Source of the DNA: Flavobacteriales bacterium
GTDB lineage: Bacteria; Bacteroidota; Bacteroidia; Flavobacteriales_F; PHOS-HE28
DNA length: 64,000 nt
Direction: 5' to 3'
Assembly: GCA_016713875.1 (NCBI GenBank)
Contig: JADJOI010000003.1
Coordinates: 1,240,001-1,304,000 of the forward strand
Positions within the stretch are counted from its first letter, which is position 1; each line of letters begins with the position of its first letter. A program made the translations under genes and the position numbers. Below, piece after piece: positions 50,775 to 58,624 of the stretch. The notes beneath the pieces are model-generated. The model was given only the letters and a program-made list of their open reading frames with translations. It was not told where the DNA came from and searched no databases.

Positions 50775-51698
50775 TCAGCGGCGCTCCAGAAAGTTCTCTG
50801 CGAGCATGCAGCGCACGCTGCCCCCGCCCACGGCCTCGATGGTCGGCAAAGCCACGGGCACCAACTGGCCGTGCGCCTCCAACAGGCGGCGCTTCACCGG
50901 ATCCAGGGCGCCGAAGGCTGTCGTGGACAGCAGGATGGCCGGCCCCTGCCGTGAACGCAGTTGCAACAGGTTGCCCACGAAGTGGTGCATCTGCTGCAGG
51001 GTGATCGGCACCGGCACTTTGCCCGCGCGCTCCAGTTCCGCCTGCACATCCTCGCGGTCCACCGGATAGGGCATCGCGTCGAGACAGACCACCGCGAAGC
51101 CTTCGCCGATGCTCATCACCACGTTGGTGTGGTAGACCGGCTGTCCTGTGAGGGTGCCGTCCATGGTGGCCAGAAAGGGCACCTGGTGACCGTCCATCAC
51201 GCCGCACCATACGTTGAGGCCGCGCTCGCTGGTGCGCGGGGAGAGCGCGGCGTAAGCCACGTTGCGAACACGGTCGAGAACGAGGCTTCCTGTGCCTTCC
51301 AGGAAACGGTCCGCCTGCTCCAAGGCACTGAGGTCGACCAACCGCTTCACGAGGAACCCCTCGCGCTCCAAGGTCTCGTCCAAGGAACGATCGCGCTCTC
51401 GGCGACGGCTCGGCGTGCACATGGGGTACAGCACCACGGTCCCGTCCGCGTGGGTGCTGAACCAGTTGTTGGGGAACAAGGCATTGGGCGCCATGGGGTC
51501 CACGGGGTCGAGCACCGTGGTGCCGATGCCGCAGCGGTCCAGCGCGTCCAGCAGCCCATCGAACTCCTCCTCGGTCAGCCGCCGGATGTCAGGGTCGTTG
51601 ACCAGCTTCTGGAAAGCGTTGCTCACCGCCGTCTCCGGGTCGGGGCCGAAGCCGCTGGGGCGGACGAGGATGACGGCGGAGGCAGCTTGAGGGATCAT
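50775..51698 (-). CDS. ctlX: Arginine deiminase-related protein, CtlX-like
   Basis: A 307-residue member of the guanidino-group-modifying superfamily. The family shows in FPNNWFSTHADGTVVLYPM, LEGTGSLVLDRVRNVAYAALSPRTS, the histidine of GQPVYHTNVVMSIGE and the catalytic cysteine of VGGGSVRCMLAENFLERR at the C-terminus. CtlX proteins are annotated as citrulline utilisation hydrolases. Whether the substrate here is citrulline, arginine or a methylated derivative is unproven. Arginase lies upstream on the same strand, so a shared arginine/citrulline catabolic role is reasonable. The 173-bp gap between them carries repeats. Confidence 0.88.
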   Translation of the reverse strand: MIPQAASAVILVRPSGFGPDPETAVSNAFQKLVNDPDIRRLTEEEFDGLLDALDRCGIGTTVLDPVDPMAPNALFPNNWFSTHADGTVVLYPMCTPSRRRERDRSLDETLEREGFLVKRLVDLSALEQADRFLEGTGSLVLDRVRNVAYAALSPRTSERGLNVWCGVMDGHQVPFLATMDGTLTGQPVYHTNVVMSIGEGFAVVCLDAMPYPVDREDVQAELERAGKVPVPITLQQMHHFVGNLLQLRSRQGPAILLSTTAFGALDPVKRRLLEAHGQLVPVALPTIEAVGGGSVRCMLAENFLERR

Positions 51699-51708
51699 GT
51701 GGCTCGGT

Positions 51709-51784
51709 GGTCAAATGTCCATCCCACTATGCGGGACAGGTCGTGCTCATGTGCTCATGTGAACATTTGACCATGGGCACATCC
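51709..51784. repeat. Repeat R2 with flanking inverted arms and octamer array
   Basis: Second copy of the 50-bp repeat seen in argS (51720-51769). It is bracketed by the perfect inverted arms GGTCAAATGT (51709-51718) and ACATTTGACC (51763-51772). Its 3' part is a run of five GNNCATNN octamers (51745-51784): GCTCATGT twice, GAACATTT, GACCATGG, GCACATCC. Confidence 0.8.
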
Positions 51785-51821
51785 CACGGGGGTAGGACGG
51801 TCAAAGCCAAAGGCGCTCTGC

Positions 51822-51861
51822 CACATTCCCACATCGGATCATTCGCACATTCGCATCCATC
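51822..51861. repeat. Octamer array between ctlX and arginase
   Basis: Five consecutive eight-base units sharing CAT at fixed phase: CACATTCC, CACATCGG, ATCATTCG, CACATTCG, CATCCATC. It has the same period and core as the octamers of R2, 38 bp away, so both arrays probably come from one repeat family. It ends 10 bp before the arginase stop codon. Confidence 0.65.
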
Positions 51862-51871
51862 CCGCGCAGCA

Positions 51872-52810
51872 CTACCGCCCGCGAAGGATGGGGAACAGGG
51901 GCTCTAGGATGCTGAGCGTGGCCTCGGCCATGGCGTTGCCGGTATCGAGGGCCGGGTTGATCTCCACCACGTCCAGCGTGGCCGTCTTGGGATCGGCGCA
52001 AAGACCGCTCAGGAGAGCGCTGGCCTCATCAAGCATCAGTCCGCCGGGCACGGGAGTGCCGGTGCCCACGCTGATGGAGGGGTCGAGGCTGTCCACATCA
52101 AAACTGACATGGATGCGCTCGCAGGCGGTAAGGTGGGCCAGGGTCTCATGCACGATGGCTGAAGAGCCTTTGCTACGCAGGTCGTCCACAGTGATCACCT
52201 TGATGCGGTGCTCGGCGATGATGGACTGCTCTTCAGGCTCGTAGTCGCGCAAGGCGATGAAGACCAGGTCGCTTGGGGCCAGCTTGGGGCCGTTGACGCC
52301 GATCTTCCGAAGGCGGTCCCACACGTCCATGGTGAAGACCCGGGGACGGTTGCGGCCCTTCTTCTCCAGGTGCATCAGCAGGGCCAGGGGCATGCCATGC
52401 ACGTTGCCGCTCGGCGTGGTCCAGGGGCTGTGCAGGTCCGCATGGGCGTCGATCCACACCACCCCGAGGCGCTCGTTGGGGAAGGCCATTTTGGTTCCGC
52501 TCACCGAGCCGATGGCGATCGAATGATCACCTCCGACGACAATGGGAAAGGTGTTGTTCCTCAGGTACCTGTACACCTCGTAGGCCAGGTCGCTCTCGAA
52601 GCGGATCAGGCCGTCGATGTGGTGGGCGTTCGGGGAATTGTCGTCCTCGTAGAGCACGTCGTTCTCGTCGCGCAGGATGCTCTCCTCGGCGTGGCCGAAG
52701 AGCTCACTGCCCAGCTTCCAGGCGGCTACGCGCAGGGCGGCCATGCCCATGCTGGCGCCGCGCTTGCCCGCGCCGATCTCCGAGGCCGCCTCGATCAATC
52801 GCAGTTCCAT
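51872..52810 (-). CDS. rocF: Arginase
   Basis: A ureohydrolase of 312 residues. The binuclear manganese site is complete: GGDHSIAIGS (about 114-123), DAHADLHSPWTT with the paired aspartates (about 140-151), and SFDVDSLDPSISVGTGTPVPGG (about 239-260). The size and the SGNVHGMPLALLM segment match arginases (arginine to ornithine and urea) better than agmatinases. The ATG at 52810 lies 18 bases after an exact TACCTTTG box. ctlX follows downstream. Confidence 0.9.
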   Translation of the reverse strand: MELRLIEAASEIGAGKRGASMGMAALRVAAWKLGSELFGHAEESILRDENDVLYEDDNSPNAHHIDGLIRFESDLAYEVYRYLRNNTFPIVVGGDHSIAIGSVSGTKMAFPNERLGVVWIDAHADLHSPWTTPSGNVHGMPLALLMHLEKKGRNRPRVFTMDVWDRLRKIGVNGPKLAPSDLVFIALRDYEPEEQSIIAEHRIKVITVDDLRSKGSSAIVHETLAHLTACERIHVSFDVDSLDPSISVGTGTPVPGGLMLDEASALLSGLCADPKTATLDVVEINPALDTGNAMAEATLSILEPLFPILRGR

Positions 52811-52828
52811 GGTGAAGGGGGACGGGGC

Positions 52829-52836
52829 CAAAGGTA
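52829..52836 (-). promoter_or_regulatory. TAnnTTTG promoter box of the arginase gene
   Basis: TACCTTTG on the minus strand is an exact -7 match, 18 bases before the arginase ATG at 52810. It may drive arginase and ctlX together. Confidence 0.6.
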
Positions 52837-52918
52837 GGGCGGGTCGTTCCAGGGGGTGGGCAACCTTGGCCGGGCGGTCGCCGTACGAAGGCCACCTGTC
52901 ATTGCTTCAGTGCGACCC

Positions 52919-53626
52919 ATGGACCTGTTTGGACGACCGTATTCCGTGATGCTGCTAGCCGTTGCCCTTCTGGGCAACGGCTGCAGCCGGAACCTGCTCG
53001 AGGAGCGCGTGGCCGAGGGGGTCATCGAGTATGCCCTGACCTTTCCGGACTACGACCCCAACGGCCTGATGGCCGGCATGTTGCCGGAGAAGACGACGGT
53101 GACCTTCACCCAGGACAAGCAACTGGCCGAGCTGAGCGCCGGCATGGGCGTGTTCCGCACGGCGATCGTGACCGACAACAGCCAGAAGCGGATGGACTAC
53201 CATCTGAGCCTGCTGAGCAAGAAGCTGGTGAGCCGCCTTCAGCCGCGCGACATGCTCACCTTCAACAAGGAGAAGCCCGCCCTCACCATCCTCTACACCA
53301 ACGAGGTGGACACCATCGCCGGATATCCGTGCAAGAAGGCGGTGGCCGTGTTCGGGGGCATCGACAAGCCCGAGATCGAGCTGTACTACACGGACCGCAT
53401 CCGCATCGACGACCCCAACTGGTACGGCCCGTTCCAGGAAGTGCCCGGCGTGCTGCTGCGGTACGAGATGGTGCAGTATGGCATGCGCATGCGCCTGGAC
53501 GCCGTGGCCGTGACCCCCGGCAAGGTGGACGCCGCGCGCTTCGCCCAGAAGGACGGCTACCAGGAGGTGCCGCCGGCCGTGCTGGACCACGAACTGCAGG
53601 AGGTGCTGGGCACCTTCAGCCTCTGA
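52919..53626 (+). CDS. Exported lipoprotein of unknown function
   Basis: A 235-residue predicted lipoprotein with lipobox LGNGC near residue 20. The mature part begins EGVIEYALTFPDYDPNGLMAGMLPEKTTVTF and continues with beta-strand-like segments, including GYPCKKAVAVFGGIDKPEIELYYTDRI. That pattern resembles DUF4412/GLPGLI-type or LolA-like periplasmic folds that handle hydrophobic ligands. I cannot assign a function. The ATG at 52919 was chosen for the lipobox. It diverges from arginase and precedes ftsK by 119 bp. Confidence 0.7.
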   Translation: MDLFGRPYSVMLLAVALLGNGCSRNLLEERVAEGVIEYALTFPDYDPNGLMAGMLPEKTTVTFTQDKQLAELSAGMGVFRTAIVTDNSQKRMDYHLSLLSKKLVSRLQPRDMLTFNKEKPALTILYTNEVDTIAGYPCKKAVAVFGGIDKPEIELYYTDRIRIDDPNWYGPFQEVPGVLLRYEMVQYGMRMRLDAVAVTPGKVDAARFAQKDGYQEVPPAVLDHELQEVLGTFSL

Positions 53627-53706
53627 GGCCCAGCGGCTTCAGGTTTTCCTTCGGAACTGTTGATAATAGCCGGGCGCCACGGCCCGTTGCTGGGAACACC
53701 CCCCGG

Positions 53707-53714
53707 TACTTTTG
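53707..53714 (+). promoter_or_regulatory. TAnnTTTG promoter box of ftsK
   Basis: TACTTTTG is an exact -7 match with a TTG at 53687-53689, 17 bases upstream, as possible -33 element. The ftsK ATG is 31 bases downstream. Confidence 0.7.
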
Positions 53715-53745
53715 AACGTCCCGCGCGCCAGCCTGCGCGGGCGCC

Positions 53746-56358
53746 ATGCCTGTGGCCAACGAACGCAAGAACAGGGTGAAGTCCACCGACGACGACACGC
53801 CGGAGGAGACCCCGAAACGTGCCGCCAAACGCAACAAGCCGCGCGACGCCGGCACGGGATGGTGGTCGCGCACCAAGGCCTTTGCGACCGACCGTCGCAC
53901 GCACAAAGTCCTCGGCCTCTTCCTGGTGCTGCTGAGCGGCTACCTGGTGGTGGCCTTCGTGAGCTACCTGTTCACCTGGCGCGCGGACCAGGACCTCACC
54001 AACCGGTCGTGGGGCGCGCTGCTGAGCCGCGAGGTGGAGGCGGACAACTGGCTGGGCAAGCTGGGCGCGCTGGTGAGCCATCAGTTCATCCGCAGCTGGT
54101 TCGGCGTGGCGGCCTTCGCCTTCGTGCTGTGGAGCTTCCTGGGCGGTATCCGCATCCTTGTGGGCAACTGGCTGCTGCCCTTCCGCCGCACCCTCACCTG
54201 GAGCCTGGTGACCCTGCTGTGGCTGCCGGCCGCCATGGCCTTCGTGTTCCGCAGCGGCGAACTGGCCTTCCTGGGCGGCGCGTTGGGCTACACCGTGAAC
54301 GGCCACCTCACCGGCCTCCTGGGCAACTTCGGCGCGGCAGCGCTGCTGCTGTTCAGCCTGGGGGCCGTGCTCACCGCGCTCTTCGACCCTAACTTCACCT
54401 GGCTCGTCAGCTTGCTGCAGCGCCGCCCCCCCGAGCCGGAGGCCGCTCCCACCATGGAGGAACCCGCCGTGGTCAAGGCCAACCGCGTGCGCATGGAGGA
54501 CGCGGTGGAAGCACCAGCACCGGTGGAAGCACCCGGCGAGGAGTCCGTGGTCATGGAGGATGTCCTGCCCGAAGAAGAGGCCGTGGAGGTGGACGAGCCG
54601 ACCCCGGAGCTCGAGGTGGAGGGTCCGGTCGCAATGGAAATGGAGGTGGAGGGCCTGGTGCCCGAGATCGCGCCGGCGCTGGACCTTGTGCCGGTCGCCG
54701 TGGAGGAGACGCCCGTGGACCCCATTCTGCCCGCCGTGCCCATCGCGGTGGACGGCATGAGCGTGGTGGCCGCGGCCGAGGAGAAGGTGCTCACCGAGGA
54801 CCAGATCGAGGCCAAACTGCAGGAGTTCGGCGAGTACGATCCCACCCTGGACCTGAGCAGCTATGAGCTGCCACCGCTGGACCTGCTGGTGGACCACGGC
54901 ACCGGGGAGGTGACGGTGACCAAGGAGGAGCTGGAGGCCAACAAGGACCGCATCGTGGAGACCCTCGGTCACTACAACATCGGCATCGACAAGATCAAGG
55001 CGACGATCGGCCCCACGGTGACGCTGTACGAGATCATCCCGCAGGCCGGGGTGCGCATCAGCAAGATCAAGAACCTGGAGGACGACATCGCGCTGAGCCT
55101 GGCGGCGCTGGGCATCCGCATCATCGCGCCGATCCCGGGCAAAGGCACCATCGGCATCGAGGTGCCCAACAGCAGGCCGCAGGTGGTGGGCATGCGCGCG
55201 GTGGTGGCCAGCGAGAAGTTCCAGAACACCAGCATGGACCTGCCGATCGTGCTGGGCAAGACCATCAGCAACGAGACCTTCGTGACGGACCTGAGCAAGA
55301 TGCCGCACCTGCTGATGGCCGGTGCCACGGGCCAGGGCAAGTCGGTGGGCCTCAACGCCATCCTCGTCAGCCTGCTCTACAAGAAGCACCCCAGCCAGAT
55401 CAAGTTCGTGCTGGTGGACCCGAAGAAGGTGGAGCTCACGCTCTTCAACAAGATCGAGCGCCACTTCCTGGCCAAGCTGCCGGGCGAGGGCGAGGCCATC
55501 ATCACCGACACCAAGAAGGTGGTGGCCACGCTGAACAGCCTGTGCATCGAGATGGACGAGCGCTACGAACTGCTCAAGGATGCGCAGGTCCGCAACATCA
55601 AGGAGTACAACAGCAAGTTCATCCAGCGCCGGCTGAACCCGGAGAACGGACACCGCTACCTCCCCTACATCGTGCTGGTGGTGGACGAGTTCGCCGACCT
55701 GATCATGACGGCGGGTCGCGAAGTGGAAACGCCCATCGCCCGCCTGGCCCAGCTGGCGCGCGCCATCGGCATCCACCTGATCATCGCCACGCAGCGTCCC
55801 AGCGTCAACATCATCACCGGCACCATCAAGGCCAACTTCCCGGCGCGCATCGCCTTCCGCGTGACCAGCAAGGTGGACAGCCGCACGATCCTGGACAGCG
55901 GCGGCGCCGAGCAGCTCATCGGCCGCGGCGACATGCTGCTGAGCACAGGCAACGACCTCATCCGCATCCAGTGCGCCTTCGTGGATACGCCGGAGGTGGA
56001 CAAGATCTGCGACTTCATCGGCGCGCAGCGCGGTTATCCCGACGCGCTCATCCTGCCCGAGGTGCCCACCGAGGACGGTGGCGAGCTCGATGTGGACGAC
56101 GGCGAGCGCGACAGCATGTTCGAGGACGCGGCGCGCCTGGTGGTGCAGACGCAGCAGGGCAGCACGAGCCTCATCCAGCGCAAGCTGAAGCTGGGCTACA
56201 ACCGCGCGGGCCGCATCGTGGACCAGCTGGAGGCCGCCGGTGTGCTGGGGCCCTTCGAGGGCAGCAAGGCCCGCCGTGTGATGATCCCCAACGAGGCCGC
56301 ACTGGCCGCGCACCTCAACACGGGTGTGGCTGCGGGGCCGGGGGTGGGGGGATTCTGA
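53746..56358 (+). CDS. ftsK: FtsK/SpoIIIE-family DNA translocase
   Basis: A membrane-anchored motor that pumps chromosomal DNA through the division septum. The 870-residue protein has four N-terminal transmembrane segments (about residues 58-215, from LGLFLVLLSGYLVVAFVSYLF to AALLLFSLGAVLTALF) and an acidic Val/Glu/Pro-rich linker (about 230-345). The motor has Walker A GATGQGKSVGLNA (about 525) and Walker B YIVLVVDEFADLI (about 644). The C-terminal gamma winged-helix is seen in STSLIQRKLKLGYNRAGRIVDQLEAAGVLGPFEG, which would read oriented DNA motifs. It is preceded by a perfect promoter box. A LolA-like gene, often adjacent in Bacteroidota, is here 4 kb downstream. Confidence 0.97.
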   Translation: MPVANERKNRVKSTDDDTPEETPKRAAKRNKPRDAGTGWWSRTKAFATDRRTHKVLGLFLVLLSGYLVVAFVSYLFTWRADQDLTNRSWGALLSREVEADNWLGKLGALVSHQFIRSWFGVAAFAFVLWSFLGGIRILVGNWLLPFRRTLTWSLVTLLWLPAAMAFVFRSGELAFLGGALGYTVNGHLTGLLGNFGAAALLLFSLGAVLTALFDPNFTWLVSLLQRRPPEPEAAPTMEEPAVVKANRVRMEDAVEAPAPVEAPGEESVVMEDVLPEEEAVEVDEPTPELEVEGPVAMEMEVEGLVPEIAPALDLVPVAVEETPVDPILPAVPIAVDGMSVVAAAEEKVLTEDQIEAKLQEFGEYDPTLDLSSYELPPLDLLVDHGTGEVTVTKEELEANKDRIVETLGHYNIGIDKIKATIGPTVTLYEIIPQAGVRISKIKNLEDDIALSLAALGIRIIAPIPGKGTIGIEVPNSRPQVVGMRAVVASEKFQNTSMDLPIVLGKTISNETFVTDLSKMPHLLMAGATGQGKSVGLNAILVSLLYKKHPSQIKFVLVDPKKVELTLFNKIERHFLAKLPGEGEAIITDTKKVVATLNSLCIEMDERYELLKDAQVRNIKEYNSKFIQRRLNPENGHRYLPYIVLVVDEFADLIMTAGREVETPIARLAQLARAIGIHLIIATQRPSVNIITGTIKANFPARIAFRVTSKVDSRTILDSGGAEQLIGRGDMLLSTGNDLIRIQCAFVDTPEVDKICDFIGAQRGYPDALILPEVPTEDGGELDVDDGERDSMFEDAARLVVQTQQGSTSLIQRKLKLGYNRAGRIVDQLEAAGVLGPFEGSKARRVMIPNEAALAAHLNTGVAAGPGVGGF

Positions 56359-56366
56359 AGAACGGG

Positions 56367-56388
56367 CCGCAGAGGCGCCAAGGCGCAG
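56367..56388. repeat. CGCAGAGGCGC-type short repeat after ftsK
   Basis: CCGCAGAGGCGCCAAGGCGC is a motif I recall as a common intergenic repeat in diverse bacterial genomes, related in style to the ACGGAGGC element at 26020. It lies nine bases after the ftsK stop, typical for such repeats. Confidence 0.5.
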
Positions 56389-56454
56389 TGAATGCCTGAT
56401 CACCGGGGTTCATTTGCGGCGGTCGGTGTGATGCTGGCACCCAAACAGGCTCCC

Positions 56455-56793
56455 CTACCCCACCAACCGCCACACCAACCCCACCAGCACCACGCCCATG
56501 ATCACCGAGTAGATGGTCTTGTTATGGCGCGCGAGCCACTCGGGCAGGTAGATGTCGAAGTTGGCGCGTTGGGAATCGGAGTAGCGGCGGGCCACCACGG
56601 TGAGCGGGCAGCTCATGCGGAACACGACCAGCGTGGCGATCTCGAGCCCGACGAGGCCCAGCCCCCACCAGAACCAACGGTTGATGCGGTCGGCGATGAC
56701 GGCGTAGAGCAGGTAGTGAATGACCGCGCTGAGCACCACCCAGATCAGGGTGTGCAGGACCTTGATGGCCACGAGGGCGCTGCGTGCGACCAT
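56455..56793 (-). CDS. Small membrane protein of unknown function
   Basis: A 112-residue protein with three or four transmembrane segments (AIKVLHTLIWVVLSAVIHYLLY; WFWWGLGLVGLEIATLVVF; TIYSVIMGVVLVGLVWRL). A conserved-looking MSCPLTVVARRYSD between them recalls DUF2784-like membrane proteins, but the resemblance is weak. The ATG at 56793 follows a CACCTTCG box (56798-56805) closely. It is convergent with ftsK. Confidence 0.6.
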   Translation of the reverse strand: MVARSALVAIKVLHTLIWVVLSAVIHYLLYAVIADRINRWFWWGLGLVGLEIATLVVFRMSCPLTVVARRYSDSQRANFDIYLPEWLARHNKTIYSVIMGVVLVGLVWRLVG

Positions 56794-56852
56794 GCCCGAA
56801 GGTGGAGCGATCCGGGGACCGCCCGGCTGATCGGGATCATCCGGAACGCCAA

Positions 56853-56874
56853 CGGCCCCCACGCTTGAGGGCCG
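56853..56874. terminator. Possible hairpin downstream of the 56897 gene
   Basis: Arms CGGCCC and GGGCCG around a 10-base loop, 22 bp after the stop of the exported protein gene on the minus strand. There is no T run, so terminator function is only possible. Confidence 0.3.
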
Positions 56875-56896
56875 CTGACGGGTGGTGGCGGTCGGC

Positions 56897-57400
56897 TCAG
56901 AACACCACGGCCTTGCTGCGGCGGGCGGGCGTCATGCGGCGGGTGTGCTCCACGGCCACGCAGCCCCCTTCGGCATCGAAGGCCAGCCGCCCCACGGGCC
57001 CGGCGTAGGCCAGGCCGCCCATGCGCTTCTCGAGCTCGAGCACCACGCCCATGCGCAGCTGGCGCGGTCCCTTGCCGTCGTGGCTGCGCTCCGCATGGTG
57101 GGTGTCCACCACCACCTCCTTGCTGAGGTGGCCGGGATGCTCGAAACGCACCAGCACCTCGGTGTCCGCTGGCAGCAGCACATCGAAGCGGCCGGTGCGC
57201 GACACGGTGGCGGTGTGCACCGAACCGCCCACCTGCACCTCCACGGTGGCCTGGTCGAAACTGAGCGCCTCCACGTGCAGCCAACCGATGAGCTCGACCG
57301 TGGTGGACGCGAGCGGCGCCGGCGGCGGATCGGCCTGTGCGGCGGTGAAGGGGATGAAACTTGCGGCGAGCGCAGGCAGGAGGTGGTTGAGGCGGTGCAT
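56897..57400 (-). CDS. Exported protein of unknown function
   Basis: A 167-residue protein with signal peptide (HLLPALAASFIPFTAAQA) and a mature domain with SFDQATVEVQVGGSVHTATVSRTGRFDVLLPADTEVLVRFEHPGHLSKEVVVDT. This reads like a carboxypeptidase-regulatory or transthyretin-like beta-sandwich. The C-terminal part ends in basic residues. I do not recognise a function. The start is chosen by the signal peptide. Confidence 0.6.
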   Translation of the reverse strand: MHRLNHLLPALAASFIPFTAAQADPPPAPLASTTVELIGWLHVEALSFDQATVEVQVGGSVHTATVSRTGRFDVLLPADTEVLVRFEHPGHLSKEVVVDTHHAERSHDGKGPRQLRMGVVLELEKRMGGLAYAGPVGRLAFDAEGGCVAVEHTRRMTPARRSKAVVF

Positions 57401-57546
57401 GGGTGCGGGTGTTGAGGGGCGATACGGGCGGCCCGCCGCGCGGTGACGTTGCTTCGACCAACGGCGGCCGGCAATCGACGGGGAGGACGAACGCCCGTGC
57501 GGAGCATGTGTGACCCACACCCTGCGGAACGCCGGCATGAACGCGC

Positions 57547-57571
57547 GAACGGCGCCTTGAAGGCGCCGTTC
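57547..57571. terminator. Perfect palindrome downstream of the OmpA-like gene
   Basis: Twelve-base perfect arms (GAACGGCGCCTT and AAGGCGCCGTTC) around a single G. It lies 21 bp past the stop of the OmpA-like gene on the minus strand and probably ends that transcript or stabilises it. There is no T run. Confidence 0.5.
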
Positions 57572-57592
57572 ACAAGCGAAGGATGGACCCGG

Positions 57593-58483
57593 TCACTGCC
57601 CGGAGGCCTTCTTCAGGCCGTCCTCGATCATGCCGAAGAACTGGTCCATCTTGGGCAGGATGACGATGCGGATGCGGCGGTTGCGCGAGCGGCCGTCCGG
57701 CGTATCGTTGCCCACCAGCGGCAGGTACTCGCTGCGGCCGGCGGCCGTGATGCGCGCGGGATCCACTTTGTAGTCGTTCTGCAGCACGCGTGTGATGGTG
57801 ACGGCGCGCGAGACGCTGAGGTCCCAGTTGTCCTTGAAGCACTCGCGGCCGATGGGCACGTTGTCCGTGTGGCCCTCCACCAGCACCTCCTGGTCGGGCT
57901 TGCCGTTGAGCACCGTGGCCACCTTGCCGAGCACCTCGCGGGCGCGGGCGGACAGCTCCGTGCTGCCGGTGCGGAACATCATTTTGTCGCTGAGCTCGAT
58001 GAAGACGACGCTCTTCTCCACGTTGACCACCACGTCGGTGTCATTGAGGTTGCCCAGGGAGCTCTTGAGGCTGACGACGAGCGCCAGGGTGACGCTGTCC
58101 TTCTTGGTGAGGGCGTCCTGCAGGGTGCGGATGCGCAGGTCCTGTTCGCGGATCTGCTCGAGCGACTTCTCCAGGTTGGCGGCCTCCTTCTGGCTCAGCG
58201 TGGCCATCTGCCCCACGTTGTTCAACAGGGCCGCGTTGGTGTTGTTCAGCTGGGCCACCTGGTCCTTCAGGTGGTCGTTCTTGTTCTGCAGCTCCGCCAC
58301 CCGCGCCTCCATCACGGCGTTCTCGCTGCGGCACCCATCAAGGCCCCGGTTGCATTCATCCAGCTTGTTCTTGAGGGTCTCGTTGGAGAGGGTGAGGGCG
58401 GTGTACTTCTTTTCGGACACGCAGCTGGTGGAACCCAGCAGGAGCGCGCCCAGTGCGGCGATGAAGAGAGGTGCTCGCGTCAT
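57593..58483 (-). CDS. OmpA-family lipoprotein with coiled coil
   Basis: A 296-residue envelope protein. Lipobox SCVS is preceded by a signal peptide (PLFIAALGALLLGSTS). A long coiled coil follows (about 30-130, NETLKNKLDECNRGL to LRIRTLQDALTKK). The C-terminal OmpA-like peptidoglycan-binding domain has ELSDKMMFRTGSTELSARAREVLGKVA, the motif EVLVEGHTDNVPI, and DNWDLSVSRAVTITRVL with NRRIRI at the end. It should tether the outer membrane to peptidoglycan. It stands alone, ending at a perfect palindrome and diverging from the SpmAB-type gene. Confidence 0.93.
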   Translation of the reverse strand: MTRAPLFIAALGALLLGSTSCVSEKKYTALTLSNETLKNKLDECNRGLDGCRSENAVMEARVAELQNKNDHLKDQVAQLNNTNAALLNNVGQMATLSQKEAANLEKSLEQIREQDLRIRTLQDALTKKDSVTLALVVSLKSSLGNLNDTDVVVNVEKSVVFIELSDKMMFRTGSTELSARAREVLGKVATVLNGKPDQEVLVEGHTDNVPIGRECFKDNWDLSVSRAVTITRVLQNDYKVDPARITAAGRSEYLPLVGNDTPDGRSRNRRIRIVILPKMDQFFGMIEDGLKKASGQ

Positions 58484-58624
58484 GGTGAAGGGATGGATGG
58501 GCCAAAGCTAGCGGGCCGTGGATGAAGGATCCGTGAAAAGGCCTCTCCCCTTCCACAGCCCCTTGTTCACGGTCGGGCGCCCGGGCGTCCGCACGGGAGA
58601 GCGGCGATGCCCTTCTTTGCGGCC

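Noticed and set aside
56741..57518. 257-codon minus-strand frame near 56745-57518
   Set aside because: Very arginine/glycine-rich shadow of the exported protein at 56897-57400, which has a signal peptide in its own frame.
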